Shown: positions 50,624 to 61,033 of the stretch, one piece after another
Position numbering within the stretch: the first letter of the stretch is position 1
Layout of the letters: each line of letters starts with the position of its first letter
Assembly (NCBI RefSeq): GCF_009936045.1
Contig: NZ_QWEQ01000018.1
Location: forward strand, 47,077 to 111,076
DNA: 64,000 bases
Direction: 5' to 3'
From: Emergencia sp. 1XD21-10
GTDB lineage: Bacteria; Bacillota; Clostridia; Peptostreptococcales; Anaerovoracaceae
The notes under the pieces: generated by a model
Databases searched by the model: none
Told to the model about the DNA's origin: nothing
The model's input: the letters and a program-made list of their open reading frames with translations, nothing else
Made by a program: the position numbers and the translations under genes

Positions 50624-52375
50624 TTACCGGTCTGCGTAGCGTTCTATCATACCGCTGCGCACATGGCTGTGGTTGCCATGCTCCATGGCGACTTTGCCGT
50701 TTACCAGCACATAGCTGATACCTTCCGGCTTGCTTCTGGGATCCACCATGTTCTTATTCGGTTTCAAGTTTTCCAAATCCGCAATGACGATATCTGCCTG
50801 CATACCTTCCTTCAGATATCCTCTCTTCGTTAAACCGAGAACCTTTGCCGCATTGCCTGTCAGCTGTCCCACTACTGTCTCCAGCTTATATCCACGCTCT
50901 AATCTGCTGTTGATGTACTCTATGATTCCGCAAAATCCAGATGGCGTTCCGTTATCCTTTGGCATATCCTCTACATCGCCTTCAAAATCATAGTTGGTCG
51001 CCATATTATCCGTTCCGATGCAAGCTTCCTTCGCCTCATAAAACCTTTCCGACTGCGGCTTGGCAAGAGACGGCGCAATGGGCTGAATATACCGAGTTTC
51101 CGGATCCCTTGCCAAAATTTCTATCAGTGCATGGGCAGAATCCGTTTCTAAAGCTTCTGCAATATCACAAATGCGTTTACCTTCCCATTCCTTGCATGCG
51201 CACCTGCCGATTACAGCTTGATCGTTCCACCTTGGAAATACGATGTTCTCATTTCTGTTGATGCACTCTGCCAGATACTCTCGGTATCCTTCACTTTTTA
51301 ATCTTTCCCCGAAAGCCTTTTTGCCTCCGCAGCTCGTTACGTAGTAAAGCAGCACCTTACTCAAATCACTGAAATAGTACATGGCATAAAGGTTCGGCAC
51401 CAAAACATCCCATGTAGCGCGCACGCCCTTTTTTCGATAGACTTCAATGAGTTTCAGCGTTTCCTTTTCACTTTCGTAGATTGCTTTTTCATCATCTAAC
51501 TCATCAGCTGCTTCAATATGACTGACATGAACATGCACGCCGGTCTTAAGACCGATTTCCATCAATTCTTTTACGCCATCTAAAGTTCTATGGTCTTCTA
51601 CGGTTTTTCCGTGGCGATGGTTTCGCATCTGCACATGGGCAGTGAGAATGCCATCATATGGCTTTAAGCATTCTGCTAACCTAAGGAGTTCCTCATCGTC
51701 TGCGTCCCAGCCCGGCGTATAGTCAAGACCGTATGAAATTCCAAAAGCGCCTGCTTCCATGGCTTCCTTGACCCAGTACTCCATTTCTAAAAGCTCCGCT
51801 TCCGTCGCAGGTCTTTCCGCATGGAGCCCCATGGCGTTCTGACGCATGTTACTGTGTCCTGCTATCATAAACAGATTGACGGCAACACCTTGCTCCCTCA
51901 AATACCGCTGATACTCCCCAAAGGTTTTCCACGACATATTGATTCCAAAGCACTTTTTCATGCCGGCTTTTAACGTCGGCACATCGATTGCCGGATATTC
52001 TCCCGGAAAATGTCCGATTGTAGAAAAAGGCATCATTTCCTCGTATGCAGGACCTTCTACGTGCATCAACGTCCAGTATTTATCAAGGGGCGTCATTCCC
52101 ATACCGCAGTGGCCTGTAAATGCTGAGGTTACGCCTTGACCAATGAGGTTTTCCGCATCCGGCTGCATAAAAATGCTTACATCGGCATGGGAGTGCATAT
52201 CGATAAAACCCGGCGTTACAAACTGTCCTTTTGCGTCAATGATCGCTTCACTGTCTGCCTCTGCAAGGATTCCAATTTTTGCAATCTGCCCGTCTTTTAC
52301 TCCAATATCTGCTTGATAGCGCTCACTTCCCGTTCCATCAATGAGCATACCATTTTTTATGATTAAATCATACAT
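50624..52375 (-). CDS. N-acyl-D-amino-acid deacylase (D-aminoacylase) family
   Basis: 583 residues. Metal motif VTPGFIDMHSHADVS near residue 58, then TGHCGMGMTP, HVSHIEAADELDD, and the C-terminal GYLKEGMQADIVIADLENL of amidohydrolases. The length and FxGISYGLDYTPG-type segment fit D-aminoacylase / dihydroorotase-like deacylases. It frees D-amino acids from N-acyl forms, which fits the cluster's theme of unusual peptides. Confidence 0.88.
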   Translation of the reverse strand: MYDLIIKNGMLIDGTGSERYQADIGVKDGQIAKIGILAEADSEAIIDAKGQFVTPGFIDMHSHADVSIFMQPDAENLIGQGVTSAFTGHCGMGMTPLDKYWTLMHVEGPAYEEMMPFSTIGHFPGEYPAIDVPTLKAGMKKCFGINMSWKTFGEYQRYLREQGVAVNLFMIAGHSNMRQNAMGLHAERPATEAELLEMEYWVKEAMEAGAFGISYGLDYTPGWDADDEELLRLAECLKPYDGILTAHVQMRNHRHGKTVEDHRTLDGVKELMEIGLKTGVHVHVSHIEAADELDDEKAIYESEKETLKLIEVYRKKGVRATWDVLVPNLYAMYYFSDLSKVLLYYVTSCGGKKAFGERLKSEGYREYLAECINRNENIVFPRWNDQAVIGRCACKEWEGKRICDIAEALETDSAHALIEILARDPETRYIQPIAPSLAKPQSERFYEAKEACIGTDNMATNYDFEGDVEDMPKDNGTPSGFCGIIEYINSRLERGYKLETVVGQLTGNAAKVLGLTKRGYLKEGMQADIVIADLENLKPNKNMVDPRSKPEGISYVLVNGKVAMEHGNHSHVRSGMIERYADR

Positions 52376-52398
52376 GTCGACACCTCTTGGACTTTTTT

Positions 52399-53223
52399 CT
52401 ATTTCTTTCCGATTTCTTTCGTCATATAAAGGTCGGTTCTTCTGCCGATGACAAGAGGCAGCTGCTGTCTGGTGTTCCCCACTTCTGCCATGTCAAGGTC
52501 CACATACAGCATGCAAGGCTTTTCCTCTGCTCTGACCAAAATGCGTCCCATCGGATCGCAGGCAATGGAGTTTCCGTAGGAAACATACACACCGTCAACA
52601 TCTCTTGCAGGCGCTACACCCACCGTAAAAATCTGCTCATCTACGGCACGCTGTCTGAACATGGTCTCCCAGTGCAGTGGTCCTGTAGTCATATTAAATG
52701 CTGCCGGCACGATGGTTACCTGTGCGCCTTTCAGCATCATGAGGCGGGATAGCTCCGGAAAACGGAAATCAAAACAGATACATAGGCCAAAGGTAATACC
52801 CTTGAACGCAAATGTAGTCACATCATCTCCCGGCGTAAAGGTGTCTGATTCCTTAAAATACTGCCCACCCTTGATATCAATATCAAAGAGGTGCATTTTT
52901 CTATGCTTTCCAATCTGTTTTCCTGTCTCATCAAAGACATAAGCTGTGTTATAAATCTTTCCGCAGCAGGCTTCCGGCATACTGCCTGCGACAAGACCAA
53001 TCCGGTTTTCTGCAGCGCATGCCGACATGGTTTTCCATGAATGTTCCCCTTCCTCTTCTGCAAATCGCTTAAAGTATTCTGCAGTATACGGACACTGGAA
53101 CATTTCCGGAAGCACCGCAAGCTCTGCACCCCGCTGTGCTGCTTCCCTTACTTTCTCGCAAGCATATTTCAAATTCGCTTCCTTGTCCTTTGTGACAGGC
53201 ATTTGAATCATCGCTATTCTCAT
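52399..53223 (-). CDS. Carbon-nitrogen hydrolase (omega-amidase-like)
   Basis: 274 residues. The Glu-Lys-Cys triad is in LAVLPEMFQCPY, IGKHRKMHLFD and GLCICFDFRFPE. The family includes omega-amidases that deamidate alpha-keto acids made by glutamine or asparagine transaminases. The class V aminotransferase next door could supply such a keto-amide. Confidence 0.9.
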   Translation of the reverse strand: MRIAMIQMPVTKDKEANLKYACEKVREAAQRGAELAVLPEMFQCPYTAEYFKRFAEEEGEHSWKTMSACAAENRIGLVAGSMPEACCGKIYNTAYVFDETGKQIGKHRKMHLFDIDIKGGQYFKESDTFTPGDDVTTFAFKGITFGLCICFDFRFPELSRLMMLKGAQVTIVPAAFNMTTGPLHWETMFRQRAVDEQIFTVGVAPARDVDGVYVSYGNSIACDPMGRILVRAEEKPCMLYVDLDMAEVGNTRQQLPLVIGRRTDLYMTKEIGKK

Positions 53224-53241
53224 CGTTTCTTACTTCCTTTC

Positions 53242-54402
53242 CTAAAGCCTTCCCAGCTGCTTTAATGCATCTGCTGCTTTTTCAATATCAGAAACCGAAT
53301 TATGTAACCCGATAGAAAGTCTGATATATCCCGGTCTGTGGGTCACTCTTATCTTTGCCTTTTCAAAAATGTCACTAGCCCGGTCGTAATGCTTTTCATC
53401 ATAATACATCACCAAAACCCCGGACAGGTTTTCTGACTGGGGCAGAATATCCAGCCCGCAGCCCTGCAGCTTTTCTCGCAGGAGTATTTCAAGACCTCTG
53501 ACATGATTTTGTATATTTTCTTTGCCCAGCTCCAAAATCAGGCTCAAACTGCTCTCAAGAAGGGCAATGCCGATAGCATTTGTCGTACTTCCTTCAAAGC
53601 GCTCCGCATCGCTACGCAGGGAAACTTCATCAATACTATCCAGCGTCTGCGGCGGATCCGGTTCATATACGGCGCTGCTTCCTCCTACATACGAAGGAAC
53701 TATCTTTTCAATCAAATCCTTGCGGCAATACATAATTCCTGTTCCAAAGGTTGCCAACATACCCTTATAGCAGCCGCAGGAAAGAACGTCTATGTGCAGT
53801 TTTTTTACGTCGATAACAAGTCTACCCAATGCCTGTATACCGTCAACTACAAAGAGAATATTTCGCTCTCTGCAAAATCTGCCGATTTTTTCTAAATCCA
53901 AGCAAATTCCCGTTCCAAACTGAACAGCCGATAAGCTGATTGCCCTCGTATTTTCATCTACCGCTGCAAAAATCTGTTCTTCCGACAGGTTTCTCCCATC
54001 CGTCTTTATCAGTTTCAACGCATACCCGTATTTCTTGGAACTGCAAATCCACGGATAGAGGTTAGACGGATTTTCCATATCACAGACAACCACGTTATCG
54101 CTCTTTTCAAAGGGATAGCCCTGCGCCACGATGGAAATTCCCTCCGTAGTACTTTTGGTAAAGGCAATTTCATCAGTGTCTGCATGAATCAATTCCGCCA
54201 GCATCTCCTTTGCGCTAGTTCGCTGTGGTCCAAGGCTTGTAATGCCGTTGACACAAAGACTCTCTACATAGCCTTCCATGAAGCGCGAACCCGCCCTTTG
54301 GGTGCGCAGCGGCGGAAGTCCTATAGAGCTGGTATTCAAATAAACCACATCGCCGAGAAACCCATACTCGTTTTGAATTAACGTTTCATTTATTACACTC
54401 AT
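53242..54402 (-). CDS. Class V aminotransferase / isopenicillin-epimerase-like PLP enzyme
   Basis: 386 residues. The PLP lysine is in SCGCYKGMLATFGTG near residue 213, the cofactor Asp in LFVVDGIQALGR near 185, and GSTTNAIGIALLES closes the active site. Such enzymes desulfurate, epimerise or transaminate amino acids; the exact reaction is not clear. Its start overlaps the pmbA stop by 4 bp. Confidence 0.87.
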   Translation of the reverse strand: MSVINETLIQNEYGFLGDVVYLNTSSIGLPPLRTQRAGSRFMEGYVESLCVNGITSLGPQRTSAKEMLAELIHADTDEIAFTKSTTEGISIVAQGYPFEKSDNVVVCDMENPSNLYPWICSSKKYGYALKLIKTDGRNLSEEQIFAAVDENTRAISLSAVQFGTGICLDLEKIGRFCRERNILFVVDGIQALGRLVIDVKKLHIDVLSCGCYKGMLATFGTGIMYCRKDLIEKIVPSYVGGSSAVYEPDPPQTLDSIDEVSLRSDAERFEGSTTNAIGIALLESSLSLILELGKENIQNHVRGLEILLREKLQGCGLDILPQSENLSGVLVMYYDEKHYDRASDIFEKAKIRVTHRPGYIRLSIGLHNSVSDIEKAADALKQLGRL

Positions 54403-55778
54403 GCTTTGTTTCCACCAATCATCACATTTTTAACTAAAAGGCTCGGCCCTCCGTAGCAGTAGTTTTTATAATCGAATTCATGCAGCTGCAAATCTTCTCC
54501 TACCGCCGCAATATTTTCGAATAAATCACGGAGATTTCCTGCCATGGTAAGCTGATCTGCATAGCCTATCGCTGCGCCATTTTCATAGACCACCCCTTTG
54601 CAAGGAATGGAGAAGGAACCGTCGGCAACGTGAACGGAATGGAACTCGTCTGAGGAACAGGTGATATGGAGTCCATCCAGTAGCTTGTCTGTCAGTTCCT
54701 CTTTGGGCGTTTTGCCCGGCTTGATATAAAACACGTTTGGCAGAGTCTGCAGGTCGATTGGAAGCATTCCAGTCAGCGTAATCCCTCGACCGCCATGTCC
54801 GGTTGCTTTTAAGCCCAGCTTCTCTGAAGCCCTGTGATTTGTCATAGGCGATTTGAATATACCATCCTTTACAATTTCTGTCTCTTCACAAACAGTGCCT
54901 TCCGCATCTACCGGAATGTCATAGCCCCAGCCGTCGCACTTGGCTCCGCTTATCACCGTAAAAAGGTCACTTCCCACTCTACTGTTCAATGCGTCCGCAA
55001 GAGGAGACAGCCCCGAAACCATGTGGTCTCCGCTAAAGAGCTGCCATGCAGTCATCAAAATATTGCAAACGACTTCATTGCTCAGAACCACGTCATATGT
55101 GCCGGACGGAATTTCAGTAGCCACAAGCTTTCCCGCTCCGTCCAGCAAGTTTGCTTCAGCGATTGCATACTGCAGCAATTTTTCAAAGTCAAGGTCTGCC
55201 AGTTTTTTTACACAGAATAACTTGGTACCTTTTTGAGGTTTTCCGCTTTCCCGCTTCATGGCAACCTGCAGCGTTACCATGTAATATACATTTTCAGCAT
55301 AAGCGTCTACACCCCATGTATTTACTACATACCTTGTAAAGCAGGTTTTGCGCAGCGTCAGTTCAGCAGAAATAACACCTTCTTTTTCTCTTGCCGATTT
55401 CACAAGAAAAAGGGCTTTTTCCTTCATCTGATCATAATCTGTGCCGTCATCTTCGGCAAAAATCCTTACAGGCTCTGCGCAGTGATGCATCGGTTCTTTT
55501 TTGGTATTTTCACCCTTTGGGGCATTTGCCAGAGCCTCCAGAAGAAGCGCCTCCGGATCTGCGTTCATATCCTCGGTGTAAAGGTATCCTGTACCGGTCT
55601 TTTCTCCTACTGCCCGCAGGTACATACTGGTCGTATCGAAGTAACGGCTGTCCCTTACCTTATCATCGCAGATTGTGACGAGGCATTCTTCCCTACGCTC
55701 CGCGTTTACTTCCGCTTCTGTAACTTCTGACGGCAGATTGGAAAATATATTTTTAAACTGATCTAACGTAATTCTCAT
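54399..55778 (-). CDS. pmbA: TldE/PmbA family protease subunit
   Basis: 459 residues from the ATG of MRITLDQFKNIFSNLPSEVTE, which has AGGAGG at 6 nt and overlaps the tldD stop (ATGA). It lacks the HEXXXH motif, as TldE does, and has GVVYENGAAIGYADQL and YGGPSLLVKNVMIGG at the end. With TldD it forms a heterodimeric metalloprotease that digests unfolded or modified peptides and matures some RiPPs. Confidence 0.9.
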   Translation of the reverse strand: MRITLDQFKNIFSNLPSEVTEAEVNAERREECLVTICDDKVRDSRYFDTTSMYLRAVGEKTGTGYLYTEDMNADPEALLLEALANAPKGENTKKEPMHHCAEPVRIFAEDDGTDYDQMKEKALFLVKSAREKEGVISAELTLRKTCFTRYVVNTWGVDAYAENVYYMVTLQVAMKRESGKPQKGTKLFCVKKLADLDFEKLLQYAIAEANLLDGAGKLVATEIPSGTYDVVLSNEVVCNILMTAWQLFSGDHMVSGLSPLADALNSRVGSDLFTVISGAKCDGWGYDIPVDAEGTVCEETEIVKDGIFKSPMTNHRASEKLGLKATGHGGRGITLTGMLPIDLQTLPNVFYIKPGKTPKEELTDKLLDGLHITCSSDEFHSVHVADGSFSIPCKGVVYENGAAIGYADQLTMAGNLRDLFENIAAVGEDLQLHEFDYKNYCYGGPSLLVKNVMIGGNKA

Positions 55779-57157
55779 TTTTCGCCTCCTACCATCATTT
55801 CTTTTATACGCATCTGTGCGCCGGAAGTGGTTGTATTGACAAGGCCGGAAGCTGCACCGCAAAATGCGCCGCCGTCTTCATATACCATTTTCTTTCCGAC
55901 ACGGTCGATATTCATCATTGCGTCTTTTGCTCTTCCTGTAAGAATCGCACCTTTCACAAGTCTGTCAAGCTTTCCGTTTTTAATCAGATACGCTCTTTGT
56001 GCACCGAGAGAAAACTCTTCTCCCGCTGTACCACCTCCAAGCTCTTCTACGAAAAGGCCATAAGGCACAGAGCGAATCATGTCTTCTTCATCGTCTTTCC
56101 CACAAGCAAGATAGGTGTTGCTCATTCTTGCTACCGGCGCATAGGTATAATCCTGGCGACGGCCGCTTCCTGTTCTTGCAAAGCCTGTTCTAATGCTGCC
56201 GATTCTGTCGACCAGATAGGATTTTAAGATTCCATTTTCAATGAGTACATTTTTCTGCCGCAGCATGCCCTCATCGTCATAAATAGAGGAACCGTACATC
56301 TGCGGCAGCGTTCCGTCATCGATAACAGTCACCTTGTCAGAAGCAATCTGCTGCCCCATCTTTCCTGCATAAGTCGGATCAATCTGCAGATTAGTAACCT
56401 CCAGTCCGTGACCGCAAGCTTCATGGAAAAATGTGCCGGAACTTCCTCCTGCTGCAAAGATAACCGGCATTCTGCCCACCGGTGCAACCTCTGCAAACAT
56501 GGTTTCCTCCATACTCTTTAAATCTGCTGTCATGCGATCGATATAGCTCTCGTCAGAAAAAGCTTCAAATCCCATCGGCCTTGTAAAATCAGTGAAATGC
56601 CCTGCCGATTTATCTCCGGCCTCAAGCTTTGGCATCTGTCTGATTCTGGATACAACTCTTCTGTCCTCTGCCAAAACACCTTCGGTATTTGCAATGCGTA
56701 CCCTCTGGTCTACATCGAAATAGGTTAAATCCAAGCTTCTGAGGTACTTACAAGAACTCCTCATAGCTTTATCAGCATTTTCAAGAACCTTTAACTTTTT
56801 AGCACGCTCTACACTAGATGGTAAGACCTTTGCCTCGCACGGATTGGAAATCCCAATAGACGCTGTCTTTGGCGCTGTAAATCTGCCCTGTTTTTTCTCT
56901 TTCAGCATCGCAGCACCGATTCTTGCCAGCTTCATCATCTCGGTATGGGATAAACTATTTGTATATACATAGACACATTCTGTCCCCGAAATCAGATAAA
57001 GACCTGCCCCTTTGCGTCTTGCCTTTGCAATATTTCCTACCGATGACTCCTTGTATGAAATATTGAATTCATCCCTGTCTTCCAAAAATAGCTCAGCAAA
57101 TTCAGCGCCCAGTTCCAGTGAGTACTGTAACACTGCATTGATTTCTGCCTGTTTCAT
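55775..57157 (-). CDS. tldD: TldD family metalloprotease subunit
   Basis: 460 residues from the second ATG, which has GGAG at 7 nt. The zinc motif HEACGH in GTFFHEACGHGLEV (about residue 245) is intact, as is ERTYLVDNIGSIRTGFARTGSGRRQD-type sequence and EEFSLGAQRAYLIKNGK. It is the active partner of TldE. There is no small precursor-peptide gene nearby, so peptide breakdown is more likely than RiPP maturation. Confidence 0.93.
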   Translation of the reverse strand: MKQAEINAVLQYSLELGAEFAELFLEDRDEFNISYKESSVGNIAKARRKGAGLYLISGTECVYVYTNSLSHTEMMKLARIGAAMLKEKKQGRFTAPKTASIGISNPCEAKVLPSSVERAKKLKVLENADKAMRSSCKYLRSLDLTYFDVDQRVRIANTEGVLAEDRRVVSRIRQMPKLEAGDKSAGHFTDFTRPMGFEAFSDESYIDRMTADLKSMEETMFAEVAPVGRMPVIFAAGGSSGTFFHEACGHGLEVTNLQIDPTYAGKMGQQIASDKVTVIDDGTLPQMYGSSIYDDEGMLRQKNVLIENGILKSYLVDRIGSIRTGFARTGSGRRQDYTYAPVARMSNTYLACGKDDEEDMIRSVPYGLFVEELGGGTAGEEFSLGAQRAYLIKNGKLDRLVKGAILTGRAKDAMMNIDRVGKKMVYEDGGAFCGAASGLVNTTTSGAQMRIKEMMVGGEK

Positions 57158-57179
57158 AACCATTCTCCTTTCACGCCGC

Positions 57180-58142
57180 TCACTTTTCAGTTAAGTGACA
57201 GGCAGCAAAGTGCCCTTCTGCAATCTCCCTTAACTGCGGTTTTTCTGCTCTGCAGCGATCTGTCGCATAAGGACAACGCATTGCAAAATTACACCCTTGC
57301 GGCAAATTGATAGGACTCGGTACATCGCCTGTTAAAAGCATTCTTTTTCTCTTGCGCTCAATGGTCGGATTTGGAATCGGAATTGCAGAAAGCAGGGCTT
57401 TGGTATACGGGTGAGCGTGATTCTTATAAAGCTCATCGCTAGGCGCAAGCTCCACAATAGAGCCCAGATACATTACCGCAATCCGGTCGGAAATCTGTCT
57501 TACCATGGAAAGGTCATGGGTAATGAATAAATAGGACAGTCCTCTCTCCTCCTGCAGCCGCATGAGAAGATTTACAATCTGCGCCTGAATGGAAACATCC
57601 AGTGCAGAAATCGGCTCATCGCAGACAATCAGTTCCGGATCCATCGCAAGAGCTCTTGCAATACCGATACGCTGTCTCTGCCCTCCGGAAAACTCGTGAG
57701 GATAACGGTTGACATGTTCCTTATTAAGACCGACAAGCTGCAAAAGCTCTACAACCTTTTCCTGCCTTTCTGCCTTTGTCCCGATTTTATGAATTTCCAT
57801 GCCTTCATCGATAGAACTTCCCACCATCACCAGCGGGTCTAAGGAAGCGTAAGGGTCCTGAAAGACCATCTGTACTTTCTGTCTGTAGGTAAAGTTTTCT
57901 TCTTTATTAAACTTCCAAATATCTTTTCCGTTATATTTGATACTTCCTTCACTGGGCTGATACAGCTTTACGACGGTACGCCCAAGGGTCGTTTTACCAC
58001 AGCCGGACTCGCCTACAAGACCTAGAATTTCACCTTTTCCGATGGAAAGGGTAATATCGTTGACTGCCATCAGCTTGCCGCCGCCAGCCACATCAAAGCT
58101 CTTTTTTACGTGATCTAATTCCATCAACGTTTCTCTATTCAT
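57180..58142 (-). CDS. oppF: Oligopeptide ABC transporter ATPase OppF
   Basis: 320 residues. Walker A GESGCGKT, signature FSGGQRQRIGIARAL and Walker B LIVCDEPISALDVS are present. The C-terminal oligopeptide-transporter zinc/iron-type end (PQGCNFAMRCPYATDRCRAEKP) carries three Cys. It overlaps oppD by 8 bp. Confidence 0.94.
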   Translation of the reverse strand: MNRETLMELDHVKKSFDVAGGGKLMAVNDITLSIGKGEILGLVGESGCGKTTLGRTVVKLYQPSEGSIKYNGKDIWKFNKEENFTYRQKVQMVFQDPYASLDPLVMVGSSIDEGMEIHKIGTKAERQEKVVELLQLVGLNKEHVNRYPHEFSGGQRQRIGIARALAMDPELIVCDEPISALDVSIQAQIVNLLMRLQEERGLSYLFITHDLSMVRQISDRIAVMYLGSIVELAPSDELYKNHAHPYTKALLSAIPIPNPTIERKRKRMLLTGDVPSPINLPQGCNFAMRCPYATDRCRAEKPQLREIAEGHFAACHLTEK

Positions 58143-59151
58143 TGACAGTCACTCCTTTCTCTTTGATATAATCCGGATCGTGAAGCCAGCAGGACGCATA
58201 GTGACCTGCTTCCTCAAAGTCCTGTTTTGGCGGTGCGCAGCGTGCGCAGATATTCATGGCATATTTGCACCGTGCTGCAAAAGCACAGCCTAAAGGAGGC
58301 GCAAGCAAATCCGGAGGGGAACCCGGAATGGAAGATAACTGTTCTTTGTGATTGCTATCCAGTCTTGGCACGGAATCCAGTAGTCCCCATGTATACGGGT
58401 GCTTTGGATTTTCAAAGATTGTGTCCACATCACCGTGCTCCACAACCTGACCGGCATACATGACGTAAATTCTTTCTGCCATGTTTGCTACAACGCCAAG
58501 GTCATGGGTAATCAAAACGATAGATGTATCGATTCTGTCCTTTAAGGAATTCATCAGTTCAATAATCTGCGCCTGAATGGTTACATCAAGCGCCGTCGTC
58601 GGTTCGTCTGCAAACAGTACCTTCGGGTCACAGATCAGCGCCATGGCTACCATAATTCTCTGGCGCATACCGCCGGAAAGCTGATGTGGATAGCGCTTGA
58701 TATTTTCCTCCGGCGAAGGCAGGCTGACAAATTTCAGCATTTCTACTACTTTCTCCATCGCCTCTTTTTTGCTGACCTTGTTGTGCTCTCTATAAGCTTC
58801 TGCAATCTGATCGCCTACTCTCATAGTCGGATTCAGATAGGTCAGCGGATCCTGGAAAATCATCGTCATTTCGTTACCCTGCAGCTTTCTCATCTGCTTT
58901 CTGCTGTAGTTTGTAATATCCTCCCCACGGAAGATGACTTTTCCCGATTTGATTTTTCCGGCAGGCTTTTGCAAAAGTCCCATGGCAGTCTGAATGCTGA
59001 CTGTCTTGCCGCAGCCGGATTCTCCTACAATGGCAATGGTCTCTTTCTTATGTAAATGCCAGTCTACGCCTCTGACGGCCTGTACTTCTCCCGCATAGGT
59101 AGCGAAGCTGACCGCAAGATTTTCTACTGAAAGTATTTTTTCTCTTTCCAT
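58135..59151 (-). CDS. oppD: Oligopeptide ABC transporter ATPase OppD
   Basis: 338 residues. Walker A GESGCGKT, signature LSGGMRQRIMVAMAL and Walker B LFADEPTTALDVT; C-terminal LGCAFAARCKYAMNICARCAPP holds the Cys cluster. It pairs with OppF on the inner face of the permease. Confidence 0.94.
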   Translation of the reverse strand: MEREKILSVENLAVSFATYAGEVQAVRGVDWHLHKKETIAIVGESGCGKTVSIQTAMGLLQKPAGKIKSGKVIFRGEDITNYSRKQMRKLQGNEMTMIFQDPLTYLNPTMRVGDQIAEAYREHNKVSKKEAMEKVVEMLKFVSLPSPEENIKRYPHQLSGGMRQRIMVAMALICDPKVLFADEPTTALDVTIQAQIIELMNSLKDRIDTSIVLITHDLGVVANMAERIYVMYAGQVVEHGDVDTIFENPKHPYTWGLLDSVPRLDSNHKEQLSSIPGSPPDLLAPPLGCAFAARCKYAMNICARCAPPKQDFEEAGHYASCWLHDPDYIKEKGVTVNE

Positions 59152-59164
59152 AATCTACCTCCTA

Positions 59165-60091
59165 TTAGGAACGCAGGCGCGGGTCTAATGCGTCACGCAG
59201 TCCATCGCCGATCAGGTTAAAGCAGAGCAAGGTGATGCTCACAAAGATACAAGGAATAATAAACTGATATGGATAGCTCTTAAAAGATTCTGATGCAATT
59301 TTAATCAGCTGACCCCAGCTCGGTGTCGGCGGCGCTACGCCAAGACCGATAAAGCTGAGGAAGGCCTCGTTAAAGATAACCGACGGAATCAGCAGGGTCA
59401 TCTCTACAACCAAAATACCCAGAGCATTTGGAATCAGGTGCTTAAACACCAGTCGTTTAGACGATGCTCCCAGCACCGTACTTGCCATAACAAAGTCTCT
59501 CTCCTTGTTTTGCAGCACCAGGGCTCTGGTGGTTCTCGCTGCACCCAGCCAGCCGGTCAAAGAAAATGCAATAATCAGCGTAAAGATATTGCCGCTTCCC
59601 AGTACCATCATCAGCAGAATGTTGTAAATCAGAGACGGAATACCCATGAGGATATCGATGATACGCATGATGACCATATCTACAACGCCGCCAAAGTAGC
59701 CGGCAAAACCGCCCACAGTCATACCGATCAAATATGGAATCAAGGTTGCCGCAACAGCAATGAATAAGGAAATTCTTCCTCCCTGCCATACACGAACCCA
59801 AAGGTCACGCCCCAGGGTATCTGTGCCAAACCAGTGTTCTCCGCCCGGCCTGCAATTGATAGCAGAGTAGTCGTTGCTGTAATAGTTATATTGTGAAATC
59901 ATCGGTCCAATCAGTACCAGCAAAAGAATCAAAGCAAGTATCCATAGAGCCACGATGGCTGTTTTTCTCTTTTTAAAGTTTCTCCATACATCTTTCATAA
60001 AAGTTGTAGGCGGACGAGATATCACCTCGGCAAAGCCGTCGCTTTGCACCAGAGCTGATAGATCGTCTTTACGAAATTTTGTCTGTGTCAT
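59165..60091 (-). CDS. oppC: Oligopeptide ABC transporter permease OppC
   Basis: 308 residues. Cytoplasmic N-terminus, then about six membrane helices beginning TAIVALWILALILLLVLIG. HWFGTDTLGRDLWVRVWQGGR and the EAA loop (EMTLLIPSVIFNEAFLSFIGLG nearby) are typical. Confidence 0.93.
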   Translation of the reverse strand: MTQTKFRKDDLSALVQSDGFAEVISRPPTTFMKDVWRNFKKRKTAIVALWILALILLLVLIGPMISQYNYYSNDYSAINCRPGGEHWFGTDTLGRDLWVRVWQGGRISLFIAVAATLIPYLIGMTVGGFAGYFGGVVDMVIMRIIDILMGIPSLIYNILLMMVLGSGNIFTLIIAFSLTGWLGAARTTRALVLQNKERDFVMASTVLGASSKRLVFKHLIPNALGILVVEMTLLIPSVIFNEAFLSFIGLGVAPPTPSWGQLIKIASESFKSYPYQFIIPCIFVSITLLCFNLIGDGLRDALDPRLRS

Positions 60092-60106
60092 TCCTCTTTC
60101 TCTCCT

Positions 60107-61021
60107 TTAACTTGTTCTGATTCTAGGGTCTACAATGCCATACAGAATATCGACGATAAAGTTCATCAATACCAAAAAGCTTCCATAGAAGACGGTCAGT
60201 CCCATAACCAGCGGATAATCCAGTGTGCTGACTGCGTTGACAAAGTGCTTGCCAAGTCCCGGGATTACAAAAATTTGTTCCACAACGAAGGAACCCATTA
60301 CCACACCTGCAATAGCCATGCCCATGCTGGTCAGAATCGGAATCATCGCGTTCTTCAGCTCATGGCGCAGGGTAACCTTTACCGGCGATAAGCCCTTAGC
60401 GTAAGCTGTTTTGATGTAATCCTGGGTCGTAATGTTTAGCATGCTGGCACGCATACTTCTGGTGACGCTGGCGATGGTTGCCACCGACATGACAAATGCA
60501 GGCACGATAATATGCTGCATCGTTCCCCAGCCGGAAACCGGAAATAGGTGTAGCTTTACGCCAAGGAAGAAACGAAGAAGCGGTCCGATTACCATACAAG
60601 GCAGGGAAATACCTGCAACTGCAAGGACTATCAAAAGATAATCAGGCCACCTGTTTTTAAATTTTACACATAAAATGCCGAATAAAATTCCCACCGCATA
60701 AGCAAAAAGAACTGCAACCAGTCCCAGCTTTGCCGAAATAGGGAAATGAGTTTTAATAATATCAGAAACACTTCTACCTACATATTTCAGGGAAGTTCCA
60801 AAATCTCCGTGAAGCAGATTTTTCATATAAGTCACATACTGCTCCATCACCGGCTTATCAAGGCCGTAGTATTCCATCTGCTGCTGCTGGATTTCCTTTG
60901 GTACCTTGTCATTTAAGAATGGATTGCCCGGAAGCAGCTTCATCAAAAAGAAGGTCAAAGTAGCCAGCACGAAAATGGTCGCTAAAGAGATTAAAATTCT
61001 CTTAAAAACATATTTTGCCAT
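60107..61021 (-). CDS. oppB: Oligopeptide ABC transporter permease OppB
   Basis: 304 residues with the OppB opening YVFKRILISLATIFVLATL, a large extracellular loop (FLNDKVPKEIQQQQMEYYG) and the EAA motif near AYAKGLSPVKVTLRHELKNA. It follows an attenuator stem after oppA. Confidence 0.93.
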   Translation of the reverse strand: MAKYVFKRILISLATIFVLATLTFFLMKLLPGNPFLNDKVPKEIQQQQMEYYGLDKPVMEQYVTYMKNLLHGDFGTSLKYVGRSVSDIIKTHFPISAKLGLVAVLFAYAVGILFGILCVKFKNRWPDYLLIVLAVAGISLPCMVIGPLLRFFLGVKLHLFPVSGWGTMQHIIVPAFVMSVATIASVTRSMRASMLNITTQDYIKTAYAKGLSPVKVTLRHELKNAMIPILTSMGMAIAGVVMGSFVVEQIFVIPGLGKHFVNAVSTLDYPLVMGLTVFYGSFLVLMNFIVDILYGIVDPRIRTS

Positions 61022-61033
61022 CTTATTTCTCCA

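Noticed and set aside
54399..57157. RiPP biosynthesis cluster because of TldD/TldE
   Set aside because: No precursor peptide, cyclodehydratase, radical SAM or exporter lies nearby; all neighbours are catabolic.
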